Assembly (NCBI GenBank): GCA_964517605.1
Contig: CAZFCE010000009.1
Span: 119,267-183,266, forward strand
DNA: 64,000 bases
Origin: J095 sp964517605
GTDB lineage: Bacteria; Chloroflexota; Anaerolineae; 4572-78; J111
Reading direction: 5' to 3'
Below, piece after piece: positions 17,461 to 24,512 of this stretch. The notes below the pieces were generated by a model. It had not been told where the DNA came from. It did not search any database and was given only the letters and a program-made list of their open reading frames with translations. Positions within the stretch are counted from its first letter, which is position 1, and the number at the start of each line of letters is the position of its first letter. A program made the position numbers and the translations under genes.

Positions 17461-18633
17461 TTAAGCTACCCAGCCGCCCATGGCAAACTGGGCGCTAAAA
17501 AACAGCAGTAACACCAGGCTGGTATACAAAATTACCCGGTGAATTTTAGGCGAATTTTGCCCGGCCCGCCCCAGCAGGATGTACATTGGAAACAGGGGCA
17601 GCACAAACCGGGGCAAACTCAGCAGCGGATATTCGGCAATTGGCCGGGAAATGACCATCAACAAATTTAACGCCATAAACAGGCCATACGCAGGCCGCAG
17701 CGCCGCAACCGCCCACGCAGTCATGGCCAGGCCAAACAGGGCAAACGCCAAATCCAGGCTGTTGTTCACCGGGTGAAGGCCCTGCCCAATGGCCTTTAGG
17801 TTTAGCCACACGGCCAGCCCCGGCTGCCAGTTCTGGCTCATTTGCCAGTAGGCCATATCGGCAGCCAGCGCCGGGCGCAGGCCAAATGTTAGCTGCACGT
17901 ACAGGGCGTAGCCGCCCACGCTTGCCAAAATCAGCGCCAACGGCCAGGCTTTAAACCAGCGCCGGGTTAACTGCGGCTGTTCGGCCAGCCAAAATTCCAG
18001 CGCCAGCGGCAGCAAAATCAACCCGCCTTGAGGCCGGGCCAACGCGCTAACCGCGCCCCAGCCGCCGCTCAAAACCCAGGCTTGCCGGCGAGCGTAATAA
18101 AACGCCGCCACCGAGCCAAGCAAAAACAACGATTCGGTGTAGCCGGCCAGGTAAAAAAAGGCGGTCGGAAAAATGGCCAGGTAAAACGCGGCCCGCCGCC
18201 CCACCGAAGCGTTGTCATCAAGCCGCGCCAGCCGGTAAAAACAGGCCAGAGCCGCCACAAACGCCAGATTAGACACAAGCAAACCGGCCACCGCCAAATT
18301 TAGCCCGCCAGCCTGGTGCAACAGCCGAATTAAAAGCGGATATAGCGGCAAATGATGAATGTTCGGCTCGGTGAGGGTGTAGCCGCCCTGCGCAATTTTT
18401 AAGTACCACAGGGCATCAAACCGCAGCCACGGGTTGAGCAGCAACTCCGCCGCCGCGCCCGTTGGCAACGGAATGCCCCACCGCGCCATCAAATCAACCC
18501 GCAACGGCAAAAATATGCCCGGCGCAAACCACTTTAACCCGGCCACAAACCCAAAGATTACCAGCCGCACCGGCACATAAATCAGCGCGGCCACTTTAAA
18601 AGCCTCCAGCCAGGATACCCGCGCCTCGGTCAT
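17461..18633 (-). CDS. PIG-V-like (GT76-type) mannosyltransferase
   Basis: The start is the ATG at 18633 (MTEARVSWLE), which overlaps the stop of the upstream gene by ATGA; longer readings upstream run through that gene out of frame. The product has about 390 residues. It shows the pattern of bacterial PIG-V-like proteins: RFDALWYLKIAQGGY (near 75), HHLPLYPLLIRLL, FPTAFFYLAGYTESLFL (near 155) and SALARPQGGLILLP (near 195). In eukaryotes PIG-V adds the second mannose to GPI anchors from dolichol-phosphate-mannose. The bacterial relatives are predicted to mannosylate lipid-linked glycans or surface proteins. The DPM1-like gene further upstream on this strand would supply the donor. Confidence 0.8.
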   Translation of the reverse strand: MTEARVSWLEAFKVAALIYVPVRLVIFGFVAGLKWFAPGIFLPLRVDLMARWGIPLPTGAAAELLLNPWLRFDALWYLKIAQGGYTLTEPNIHHLPLYPLLIRLLHQAGGLNLAVAGLLVSNLAFVAALACFYRLARLDDNASVGRRAAFYLAIFPTAFFYLAGYTESLFLLGSVAAFYYARRQAWVLSGGWGAVSALARPQGGLILLPLALEFWLAEQPQLTRRWFKAWPLALILASVGGYALYVQLTFGLRPALAADMAYWQMSQNWQPGLAVWLNLKAIGQGLHPVNNSLDLAFALFGLAMTAWAVAALRPAYGLFMALNLLMVISRPIAEYPLLSLPRFVLPLFPMYILLGRAGQNSPKIHRVILYTSLVLLLFFSAQFAMGGWVA

Positions 18634-19838
18634 TGCCCCGCCACCCGGTTGCCCCGCAGCATTTGGTAAAGTTCCAGCGCCAGCAGCGCCAAAATAAAGG
18701 TGCGGGCCGCAATTGTAACCGGCAGCAGCCCCGTTAATCCCCGCGATAAAATTACCGGCCATTCCAGAAAATTGATAAAGCCCAACACCACAACAAACAA
18801 CGTTGCCCGGCGGTAGGGCAGGGCCAGCAGCAGCAGCGGGATGAGAAACGTTTGCCACTGCGGACTCCAGCCCGGCGACCACAACGCAAAGACAATAAAG
18901 GTAAAGGCGGCAAAAATGACGCTGTCCGGGTTATCGGGCAGGGCGCGGGGGCGGGTGAGCGCAAACAGGCCCAACGCCGCAAAAGGCAGCAACGTGAGCC
19001 AACCGGGGATAACCGGCGGATTGTTGAGCGGCGTGGTGGCTTTAGCGGCGTCAAAATGATCGGCCAGCGGGCCAAAGTTGCCGGTGGCGCGGTTGCCATC
19101 GAGCAGCGCCCACACCGTTTGGTAGCTGGATTTGCGGGCCTGGGCCTGCATCGAAGCCAGCGTAAACCGGGGGTTTTCCAGCGCAAACGGCGCAAAAATA
19201 ATCAGGCCGATGAGCGCCACGCCCGCCGCGTGAATCAGCATCACCTTGAAGCCGCGCCGCCGCCACACCGCCGCCAGCAGCAGCACCGGCACAATTTTAA
19301 CCATCGCGCCCAACCCCAGCGCCGCCGCCAGCAACCGGTTTTTGGCGCGGAGTAACGCCAGCAGCGCCAGCAAAATAAAAAACGTGGTCAGGGCATCAAA
19401 ATTACCCAACCAGAAAAAAACCGGCGTAAACAGCGCGGTGTAAATCCAAGCCACCGTAACGGCTCGCGCCCGGCCATACAACTCGCTGGCCAGCCGGTAA
19501 AGCAGGTACAGGTTGGCGCACTCAACCAGCAGCAGCGCAAATGCCAGCAGCACAATGTAATTTTTTAGCTGCTGCCCGGCCAAAAAATAAATGCCGATGT
19601 TTAAATAAGGAAAAATCGGCGGAAATTCGTACCAGTAATGAAGAAAGGGGTAATAGCCCTGCCGGGTGAGGCCGGCCAGGTTAAAATAATGCTGATAATC
19701 GCCGTAGGTAATGAGGTTTTCGGGCGGAAAGGCCAGCAGCAGCATCAACCGGCTGGTAAAAAACAGGCTCAAAATCAGGCCGATGCCTGCCGGCGCGGAG
19801 CGGTCGGTTTGGGTTGATGTTGATGGCGGTAACGACAT
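18630..19838 (-). CDS. GT-C-type membrane mannosyltransferase-like protein
   Basis: The ATG at 19838 (MSLPPSTST) is preceded by GGGGAG at a good distance, which fixes the start; sequence further upstream belongs to the neighbouring gene. The product has about 402 residues. The first loop ITYGDYQHYFNLAGLTRQGYY and the following HYWYEFPPIFPYL (about residues 42-75) resemble GT87/PIG-M-like enzymes. GNFDALTTFFILLALLAL and an MVKIVPVLLL segment follow, as in archaeal and bacterial mannosyltransferases. The ATGA overlap with the PIG-V-like gene suggests the two act in the same pathway. Confidence 0.72.
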   Translation of the reverse strand: MSLPPSTSTQTDRSAPAGIGLILSLFFTSRLMLLLAFPPENLITYGDYQHYFNLAGLTRQGYYPFLHYWYEFPPIFPYLNIGIYFLAGQQLKNYIVLLAFALLLVECANLYLLYRLASELYGRARAVTVAWIYTALFTPVFFWLGNFDALTTFFILLALLALLRAKNRLLAAALGLGAMVKIVPVLLLAAVWRRRGFKVMLIHAAGVALIGLIIFAPFALENPRFTLASMQAQARKSSYQTVWALLDGNRATGNFGPLADHFDAAKATTPLNNPPVIPGWLTLLPFAALGLFALTRPRALPDNPDSVIFAAFTFIVFALWSPGWSPQWQTFLIPLLLLALPYRRATLFVVVLGFINFLEWPVILSRGLTGLLPVTIAARTFILALLALELYQMLRGNRVAGQ

Positions 19839-19858
19839 AGGCACTCCCCACCCCAAAA

Positions 19859-20947
19859 TTACAGCATGCCGGGCACCAGCGCCAGCAGCAACCCCGATAC
19901 CGCCCAGCCGCCGGCGGCGTAGGGCAGCCAGCGCCGGTGATAGGCCGCCAGCCACACCAGCAGCACGGCCACCGTGCCCATTGCAGTGCGAAAAATCGCC
20001 AGCGGATCGGGCCAGGTAAAGCGGGGCATGGTGGCAATCAGCGCCGCCTGCGCTACGACCAAAAAAACAAGCTGCCCGCGCGCGGCCCATAACTCCCGGT
20101 GGCGCAAATCCAGCGCCGCCGCCAGGCTACCGGCAATCACCGGCAGCAGCACCCACGCCGCCACCACCACCCGGCTGGCCGGGTCGTCCAGGTACACAAA
20201 TCCGGCAAAGGGAATAAACACCGGCGTAATCAGGTGCGCCGCCGCGCCAAAAGTCTGGTTCAAAAAGAACGACCAGAGCAAGTAGGGCGCGGAACTTACC
20301 ACAGCCAGCAGCAGCGCCCGCCGCCATTTTTGATTTATCAATTCCCAGGCGGCCAGCCCCAGCGGAATAACCAGCCCCAATTCTTTGGCCAGCCCGGCCA
20401 ACGCAAACAGCAGCAGCGCCGGCCAGAGCCGTTTTTGTTCGCAGAGCAGCCAGCCGGCCAACGCCAGCGCAATCGCCAGCGGCTCGTTAAGGTTGGCACG
20501 CGCGGCAAACAGCGTGCCAATATAAGCCAGCAGCGTCAGCGCGTACCACGGATTAGCGCCGTACCGGGCCAGCAATTCGGCCAGCGCGCCCGCCGCCACC
20601 GCCACGGCCGCCACGTTAATCAGCGGCATCACCCACGGCAGCAACTCCAGATTGCCGCCGCCGGAGAGCGCCCAGGCCAGCATAGGGTAAACAATCCGGC
20701 GGTAGCGGTGCGATGGCGGCGTTAAAAACGGCGCGGCGTGGAGCGGGTCGCGGGCAATGTAGTACACAAATTGGCCGTCGTAGCCAACCGTGCCGTTGGG
20801 GTCGCCCTGGCTGATGCTGGTGCCTTCAAACACAAAAGCCATCGGGTTCCAGGCATGGCTGCTGAGCACTTTGCCCACAAACAACAGCATCAGGCCAAAA
20901 GCCACCAGCCCCACCCACACCGACTGCCGCCGCCAGAAAGATGACAT
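19859..20947 (-). CDS. Polytopic membrane protein, cell-surface glycopolymer type
   Basis: The ATG at 20947 (MSSFWRRQ) is used; a TTG at 20953 is an alternative. The product has about 362 residues. Residues 55-85 read VGYDGQFVYYIARDPLHAAP and are followed by HRYRRIVYPMLAWAL. The GYDGQFxYxIAxDP...RYRRIxYPxLA signature is seen in a family of bacterial membrane proteins linked to cell-surface glycopolymer formation (AZOBR_p60025-like; recalled, not searched). About nine hydrophobic helices follow, with ANLNEPLAIALALAGWL and LAGLAKELGL. It lies between the DPM1-like and the GT-C gene in one minus-strand run. Confidence 0.7.
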   Translation of the reverse strand: MSSFWRRQSVWVGLVAFGLMLLFVGKVLSSHAWNPMAFVFEGTSISQGDPNGTVGYDGQFVYYIARDPLHAAPFLTPPSHRYRRIVYPMLAWALSGGGNLELLPWVMPLINVAAVAVAAGALAELLARYGANPWYALTLLAYIGTLFAARANLNEPLAIALALAGWLLCEQKRLWPALLLFALAGLAKELGLVIPLGLAAWELINQKWRRALLLAVVSSAPYLLWSFFLNQTFGAAAHLITPVFIPFAGFVYLDDPASRVVVAAWVLLPVIAGSLAAALDLRHRELWAARGQLVFLVVAQAALIATMPRFTWPDPLAIFRTAMGTVAVLLVWLAAYHRRWLPYAAGGWAVSGLLLALVPGML

Positions 20948-20953
20948 GGTCAA

Positions 20954-21730
20954 TTAATCGGCGCGGCCCGGCGGCTGGGGAGCCGGTAATTTAGAAACCT
21001 GCACGCGAACGCGGGGTTTAACCCGGTTGGTAGCCAGCCGCGCCACGGTGTACATGGCTTTGTAAATTTCCTGCTGCGAAATTTTAGAAGCGCCGCGCTC
21101 GCGGTTGGCAAAAATAATGGGGATTTCGCCCACCGTAAAACCGGCCCGTTGGCTTTTAAAGAGCATTTCTACCAAAAAAGAGTAGCCGTTGGAAAAAATT
21201 TGATCCAGATTGATGCTTTGCAGCACCTCGCGGTGATAGCAACGGAATCCGGCGGTGCAATCCCTGGCTTTTAGCCCCAGCATGGTGCGGGCAAAGGTGT
21301 TAGCGCCCCAGCTTAAAAACCGGCGGCGCAGTTCCCAGTTTTTTACCCCGCCCTGCGGCACGTACCGCGAACCGATGGTGATGTGGTAATAATTAGCCAG
21401 TTCCACCAGCCCCGGAATGTACGCCGGGTTGTGCGAGAAATCGGCGTCCATGGTAATTAGCCGGTCCGCGCCTTCGGCCAGCCCTTTTTTAAAACCGGCA
21501 ATGTAAGCCGTGCCCAGCCCCAATTTGCCGGCCCGGTGGATCACGCTGACCCGCGCCGATTGCCGGGCCAGGTCATCGGCAATTTGCCCGGTGCCGTCCG
21601 GCGAGTTGTCATCTACCACAATCACCTGAGCGTTAACCGGCAACGCCAAAATCTGTTGCACCAGGTCAGCTATATTTTCTTTTTCATTATAGGTTGGAAC
21701 AATTACTCTAATATCCAACGGCAGCCTCAT
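20954..21730 (-). CDS. Polyprenol-phosphate mannose synthase (DPM1-like, GT2)
   Basis: The protein has 258 residues and no membrane domain. Canonical DPM1 motifs are present: VIVPTYNEKENI near residue 9, VVDDNSPDGT near 38, GLGTAYIAGF near 73, MDADFSHNP (DxD) near 92, and GSRYVPQGG, ARTMLGLKARDCTAGFRCY and ISQQEIYKA further on. It transfers mannose (or glucose) from a GDP/UDP sugar to polyprenol phosphate at the inner leaflet, giving the lipid donor for the GT-C enzymes encoded downstream. It is the first gene of the 21730-to-15948 minus-strand run, which fits a donor-synthesis step leading the operon. The C-terminus is basic and proline-rich. Confidence 0.92.
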   Translation of the reverse strand: MRLPLDIRVIVPTYNEKENIADLVQQILALPVNAQVIVVDDNSPDGTGQIADDLARQSARVSVIHRAGKLGLGTAYIAGFKKGLAEGADRLITMDADFSHNPAYIPGLVELANYYHITIGSRYVPQGGVKNWELRRRFLSWGANTFARTMLGLKARDCTAGFRCYHREVLQSINLDQIFSNGYSFLVEMLFKSQRAGFTVGEIPIIFANRERGASKISQQEIYKAMYTVARLATNRVKPRVRVQVSKLPAPQPPGRAD

Positions 21731-21807
21731 TATTAAATTAAATAAAAATCAAGGCCGTCATGTTACCACAAAGCCCAACTTTGAGCTATTTTCGCCCCGG
21801 CCTCAAT

Positions 21808-21836
21808 TTGACAACCCTCCGGCCCGCTTTCATAAT
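21808..21836 (+). promoter_or_regulatory. Strong sigma-70-type promoter for the esterase gene
   Basis: A perfect -35 TTGACA (21808-21813) is separated by 17 bp from the -10 CATAAT (21831-21836). Transcription should begin near 21843. That leaves about 29 nt of leader with a perfect AGGAGG (21860-21865) before the ATG at 21872. Confidence 0.8.
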
Positions 21837-21871
21837 CCACATTCTCAATCATCATTACCAGGAGGTATGTT

Positions 21872-22909
21872 ATGGCCGGTACGGTTATTATCGAAACAAT
21901 CACCAGCCAGGTTTTGCAGGATAATCCACTGGGCGACCCGGTTGAGCGCCGGGTACCGGTGTATTTGCCGCCCGGCTACAACGCCGGCAGCGCCTGCTAC
22001 CCCATTGTGTACCTGTTGGCCGGGTTTACCGGGAGCGGCGCTTTTATGCTGAACGAATCCGCCTTTGATGAGTCAATCCCGGAGCGGCTGGACCGGCTGA
22101 TTACCGGCGGCCACCTGGAGCCGCTGATTGCGGCCATGCCCGACGGCCTGACCCGGTACGGCGGCAGCCAGTACCTCAATTCCAGCGCCACGGGCCGCTA
22201 CGAAGATCACCTCATCCACGAAGTGATACCGCACTTTGACCGGCACTACCGCACCCGCGCCGAAGCCGGCGGGCGGGCCATCGCCGGCAAATCCTCCGGC
22301 GGATACGGCGCGCTGGTGCTGGCCATGCGCCATCCCCACCTGTTTGGCGCGGTGGCCTGCCACAGCGGCGATATGGCCTTTGATTACTGCTACAAACCGG
22401 ATTTTGTAAAATTTATCAACGCCGCCGCCCGCAACGCCATCACCTCTCAAGAAACGCTGCGCGATTGGCTGGCCGGGTTTTCGCCCAAGTTGCACCCCAA
22501 ACCGCCCGCCTTTTTTGATCTGCTGGATATTGCGGCGATGGCGGCCTGCTACTCGCCCAACTCCAACGCGCCCGCCGGCTTTGATTTGCCGTTTGAACTG
22601 CACACCGGGCGGCCCAGGCCCGCTGTCTGGCAGCGCTGGCTGGCGCACGATCCGCTCACGTTAATTGAAGCGCCCGCCGCCCAGGCCGCGCTCCGGCAAA
22701 TGAAGCTGGTGTACCTGGATTGCGGCAACCAGGATGAATACGCCCTGCATTTGGGCGCACGCATGTTCACCCAGCGCCTCACCGAGTTGAACATTCCGCA
22801 CCAGTACCACGAGTTTGACGGCGGCCACCGCAACACTCAATTCCGCTACGATGTTTCGCTCCCGGCCATTGCGCGAGCGTTGGCCGCCAATACTTCCAAA
22901 TTTGGCTGA
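21872..22909 (+). CDS. Alpha/beta-hydrolase esterase (putative esterase family)
   Basis: The protein has 345 residues and a perfect AGGAGG six bases before the start. It resembles the putative-esterase group (enterochelin esterase, S-formylglutathione hydrolase, mycolyltransferase-like): YLPPGYNAGS near residue 31, a nucleophile elbow GKSSGG with Ser141, LVYLDCGNQDEYALH near 280 (Asp), and FDGGHRNTQFRY near 325 (His). These give a full Ser-Asp-His triad. No signal peptide is visible, so it is probably cytoplasmic. The natural ester is unknown. It has its own strong promoter and terminator and is a single-gene unit. Its last codons and stop lie within a repeat shared with 62352-62365. Confidence 0.82.
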   Translation: MAGTVIIETITSQVLQDNPLGDPVERRVPVYLPPGYNAGSACYPIVYLLAGFTGSGAFMLNESAFDESIPERLDRLITGGHLEPLIAAMPDGLTRYGGSQYLNSSATGRYEDHLIHEVIPHFDRHYRTRAEAGGRAIAGKSSGGYGALVLAMRHPHLFGAVACHSGDMAFDYCYKPDFVKFINAAARNAITSQETLRDWLAGFSPKLHPKPPAFFDLLDIAAMAACYSPNSNAPAGFDLPFELHTGRPRPAVWQRWLAHDPLTLIEAPAAQAALRQMKLVYLDCGNQDEYALHLGARMFTQRLTELNIPHQYHEFDGGHRNTQFRYDVSLPAIARALAANTSKFG

Positions 22910-23006
22910 TCAACTTCCCGGAAGCTACACGTTGATTTAGGCCAAAAGTCGGCTGAAACGCGGCAGTTATGGTGTAATTAAGCGATTTTGCAGCTTCCGG
23001 GAAGTT
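22894..23006. repeat. Palindromic repeat element overlapping the esterase stop codon
   Basis: A 15-bp inverted repeat, AACTTCCCGGAAGCT (22912-22926) and AGCTTCCGGGAAGTT (22992-23006), encloses about 65 bp. Immediately before it lies TTCCAAATTTGGCT (22894-22907), which is identical to 62352-62365. There it is again followed by a GAAGCT hairpin. The shared layout points to a dispersed MITE-like or REP-like element. The esterase stop codon (22907-22909) falls at the edge of the shared segment. Confidence 0.65.
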
Positions 23007-23030
23007 AAATTTAAAATTACTGTTGGTCGC

Positions 23031-23056
23031 GCCGCCGGTTGGCGGCCTCTTTTTTT
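23031..23056 (+). terminator. Rho-independent terminator after the esterase gene
   Basis: The stem GCCGCC / GGCGGC with a GGTT loop (23031-23046) is followed by CTC and seven T residues. Confidence 0.8.
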
Positions 23057-23072
23057 GCGCTGCCAACTGTGG

Positions 23073-23078
23073 TACAAT
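23073..23078 (+). promoter_or_regulatory. Extended -10 element of the PA14 lipoprotein gene
   Basis: TGTGG directly precedes TACAAT (23073-23078), an extended -10 of the kind seen at other genes here. No good -35 is visible, because the upstream T-run belongs to the terminator. The ATG at 23088 is 9 nt downstream, so the leader is only about 2-3 nt. Confidence 0.5.
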
Positions 23079-23087
23079 TTGGGCAAG

Positions 23088-24470
23088 ATGAATAAACCGC
23101 TAATCAATCTGTTAACAACATTGATGGTTGCCGCGCTGAGTTGGGGCTGCGCCGGCGCGCCACCCGTTCCCACGGCCACCGCCACCCGCACCCCCTCACT
23201 CCGGCCCACCGCTACCGCCACCGGCACGCGCCCGGCCACGCCCACCTTGGCCGCGTTTTCTAACGCGCCCACCGTTGCCGTTACCCCCAGCGCCACACCG
23301 ATTTCCCGCCAGCACGACCAACTGCCCACGCCCATTCCGCCCAGCCCCACCGCCACGCCGGCGGGCATAGCGTGCCAGGTTAGCGCCAACAGCACCCTAA
23401 ACCTGCGCGAAGGGCCGGGCGAAAATTACCAGATCATCGCCACCCTGCCGCCGCAAAGCAGCGTGATTGCCCACAAACAAGTTACCGACGCGCCGTGGCT
23501 GCTGGTTTCGGCAGTTGAAACGTTGGGCTGGGTGTACCAGCCGTTAATCCGCTGCCAGGGCAACCCCGGCCAACTCCCCGTGGCGGGCGGCGTGGTGGTT
23601 AGCCAGCCCACGCCGAGGCCCGTTGCGGCTACCGCCACAACCACCGCCACTGTGCTGGCTGCCGCGCCCGCCATCACCCCCACGGTCTCTATTCCGGTGG
23701 GGCGCTGGCACGGTGAATATTACGCCAACGCCAGCCTGCTGGGACAGCCGGTGCTGGTGCGCGAGGATGCGGATTTAAATTTTAACTGGTTTCTGGACAG
23801 CCCCGGCCCCGGCATTCCCGCCGATAACTTTTCGGCGCGATGGACGGGCCAGTTTAATTTTCCGTCCGGCGGCGACTATCGCTTTTTTGCCAACGCCGAC
23901 GATGGCGTGCGGGTGTATGTTGACGGCGGGCGGGTAATTGATTCATGGGAAACCGAATTTTCAGGGGATCGTACCGGCACTTTTGCCAACCTCACGCCGG
24001 GGCTGCACACCATCACTGTAGAATACTTTGAGTCCGGCGGGTATGCCAGAATCCGGGTGTGGGCCGACACCACCACCCTCACCAGCAGCACCTGGGCCGG
24101 CGAATATTTTGCCAACCGCGATTTGCAGAACCCGCCGGCTTTTTCCCGCGACAGCGGCAACATTGATTTTAACTGGGGCAACAACTCGCCGGATGACAGC
24201 CTGCTCAACCCCGATTTCTTTTCGGTGCGCTGGAAACGCACCCTGCACATGGATTACGGCACCTACAAATTTTACGTAGAAATGCAGCGCGATGACTGGG
24301 TGCGCGTTACCATTGACGGCTGGAAGGTGATTGAAAAATATCAGGAAGATGCCGATGACCGGTTTGAACGCGAATTTGCCAACATGGGCGGCGGCAACGT
24401 TACCATTGTGGTAGAATTTAAGGATTACGGCGGACGCGCCAAAATAAAATTTTGGTGGGACAAGCAATAA
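23088..24470 (+). CDS. Secreted or lipid-anchored SH3-domain plus two PA14 domains
   Basis: The start at 23088 (MNKPLINLLTT) gives a signal peptide with a Cys at about residue 21 (LSWGC, a weak lipobox). A Thr/Pro/Ala-rich linker follows to about residue 100. A bacterial SH3-like domain (about 103-165, with NLREGPGENYQIIATL) comes next, then a second Pro/Thr linker. Two PA14 domains complete the protein: one from about 205 (WHGEYYANASLLG ... FFANADDGVRVYVDG) and one from about 330 (WAGEYFANRDLQN). PA14 domains bind carbohydrate, and SH3b domains often bind peptidoglycan. The protein could therefore link the surface glycan made by this cluster to the wall. It has about 460 residues. Confidence 0.83.
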   Translation: MNKPLINLLTTLMVAALSWGCAGAPPVPTATATRTPSLRPTATATGTRPATPTLAAFSNAPTVAVTPSATPISRQHDQLPTPIPPSPTATPAGIACQVSANSTLNLREGPGENYQIIATLPPQSSVIAHKQVTDAPWLLVSAVETLGWVYQPLIRCQGNPGQLPVAGGVVVSQPTPRPVAATATTTATVLAAAPAITPTVSIPVGRWHGEYYANASLLGQPVLVREDADLNFNWFLDSPGPGIPADNFSARWTGQFNFPSGGDYRFFANADDGVRVYVDGGRVIDSWETEFSGDRTGTFANLTPGLHTITVEYFESGGYARIRVWADTTTLTSSTWAGEYFANRDLQNPPAFSRDSGNIDFNWGNNSPDDSLLNPDFFSVRWKRTLHMDYGTYKFYVEMQRDDWVRVTIDGWKVIEKYQEDADDRFEREFANMGGGNVTIVVEFKDYGGRAKIKFWWDKQ

Positions 24471-24512
24471 AACCCGGCCCCACCGCCAATAATAAAATTA
24501 CCCCATTCAAAG

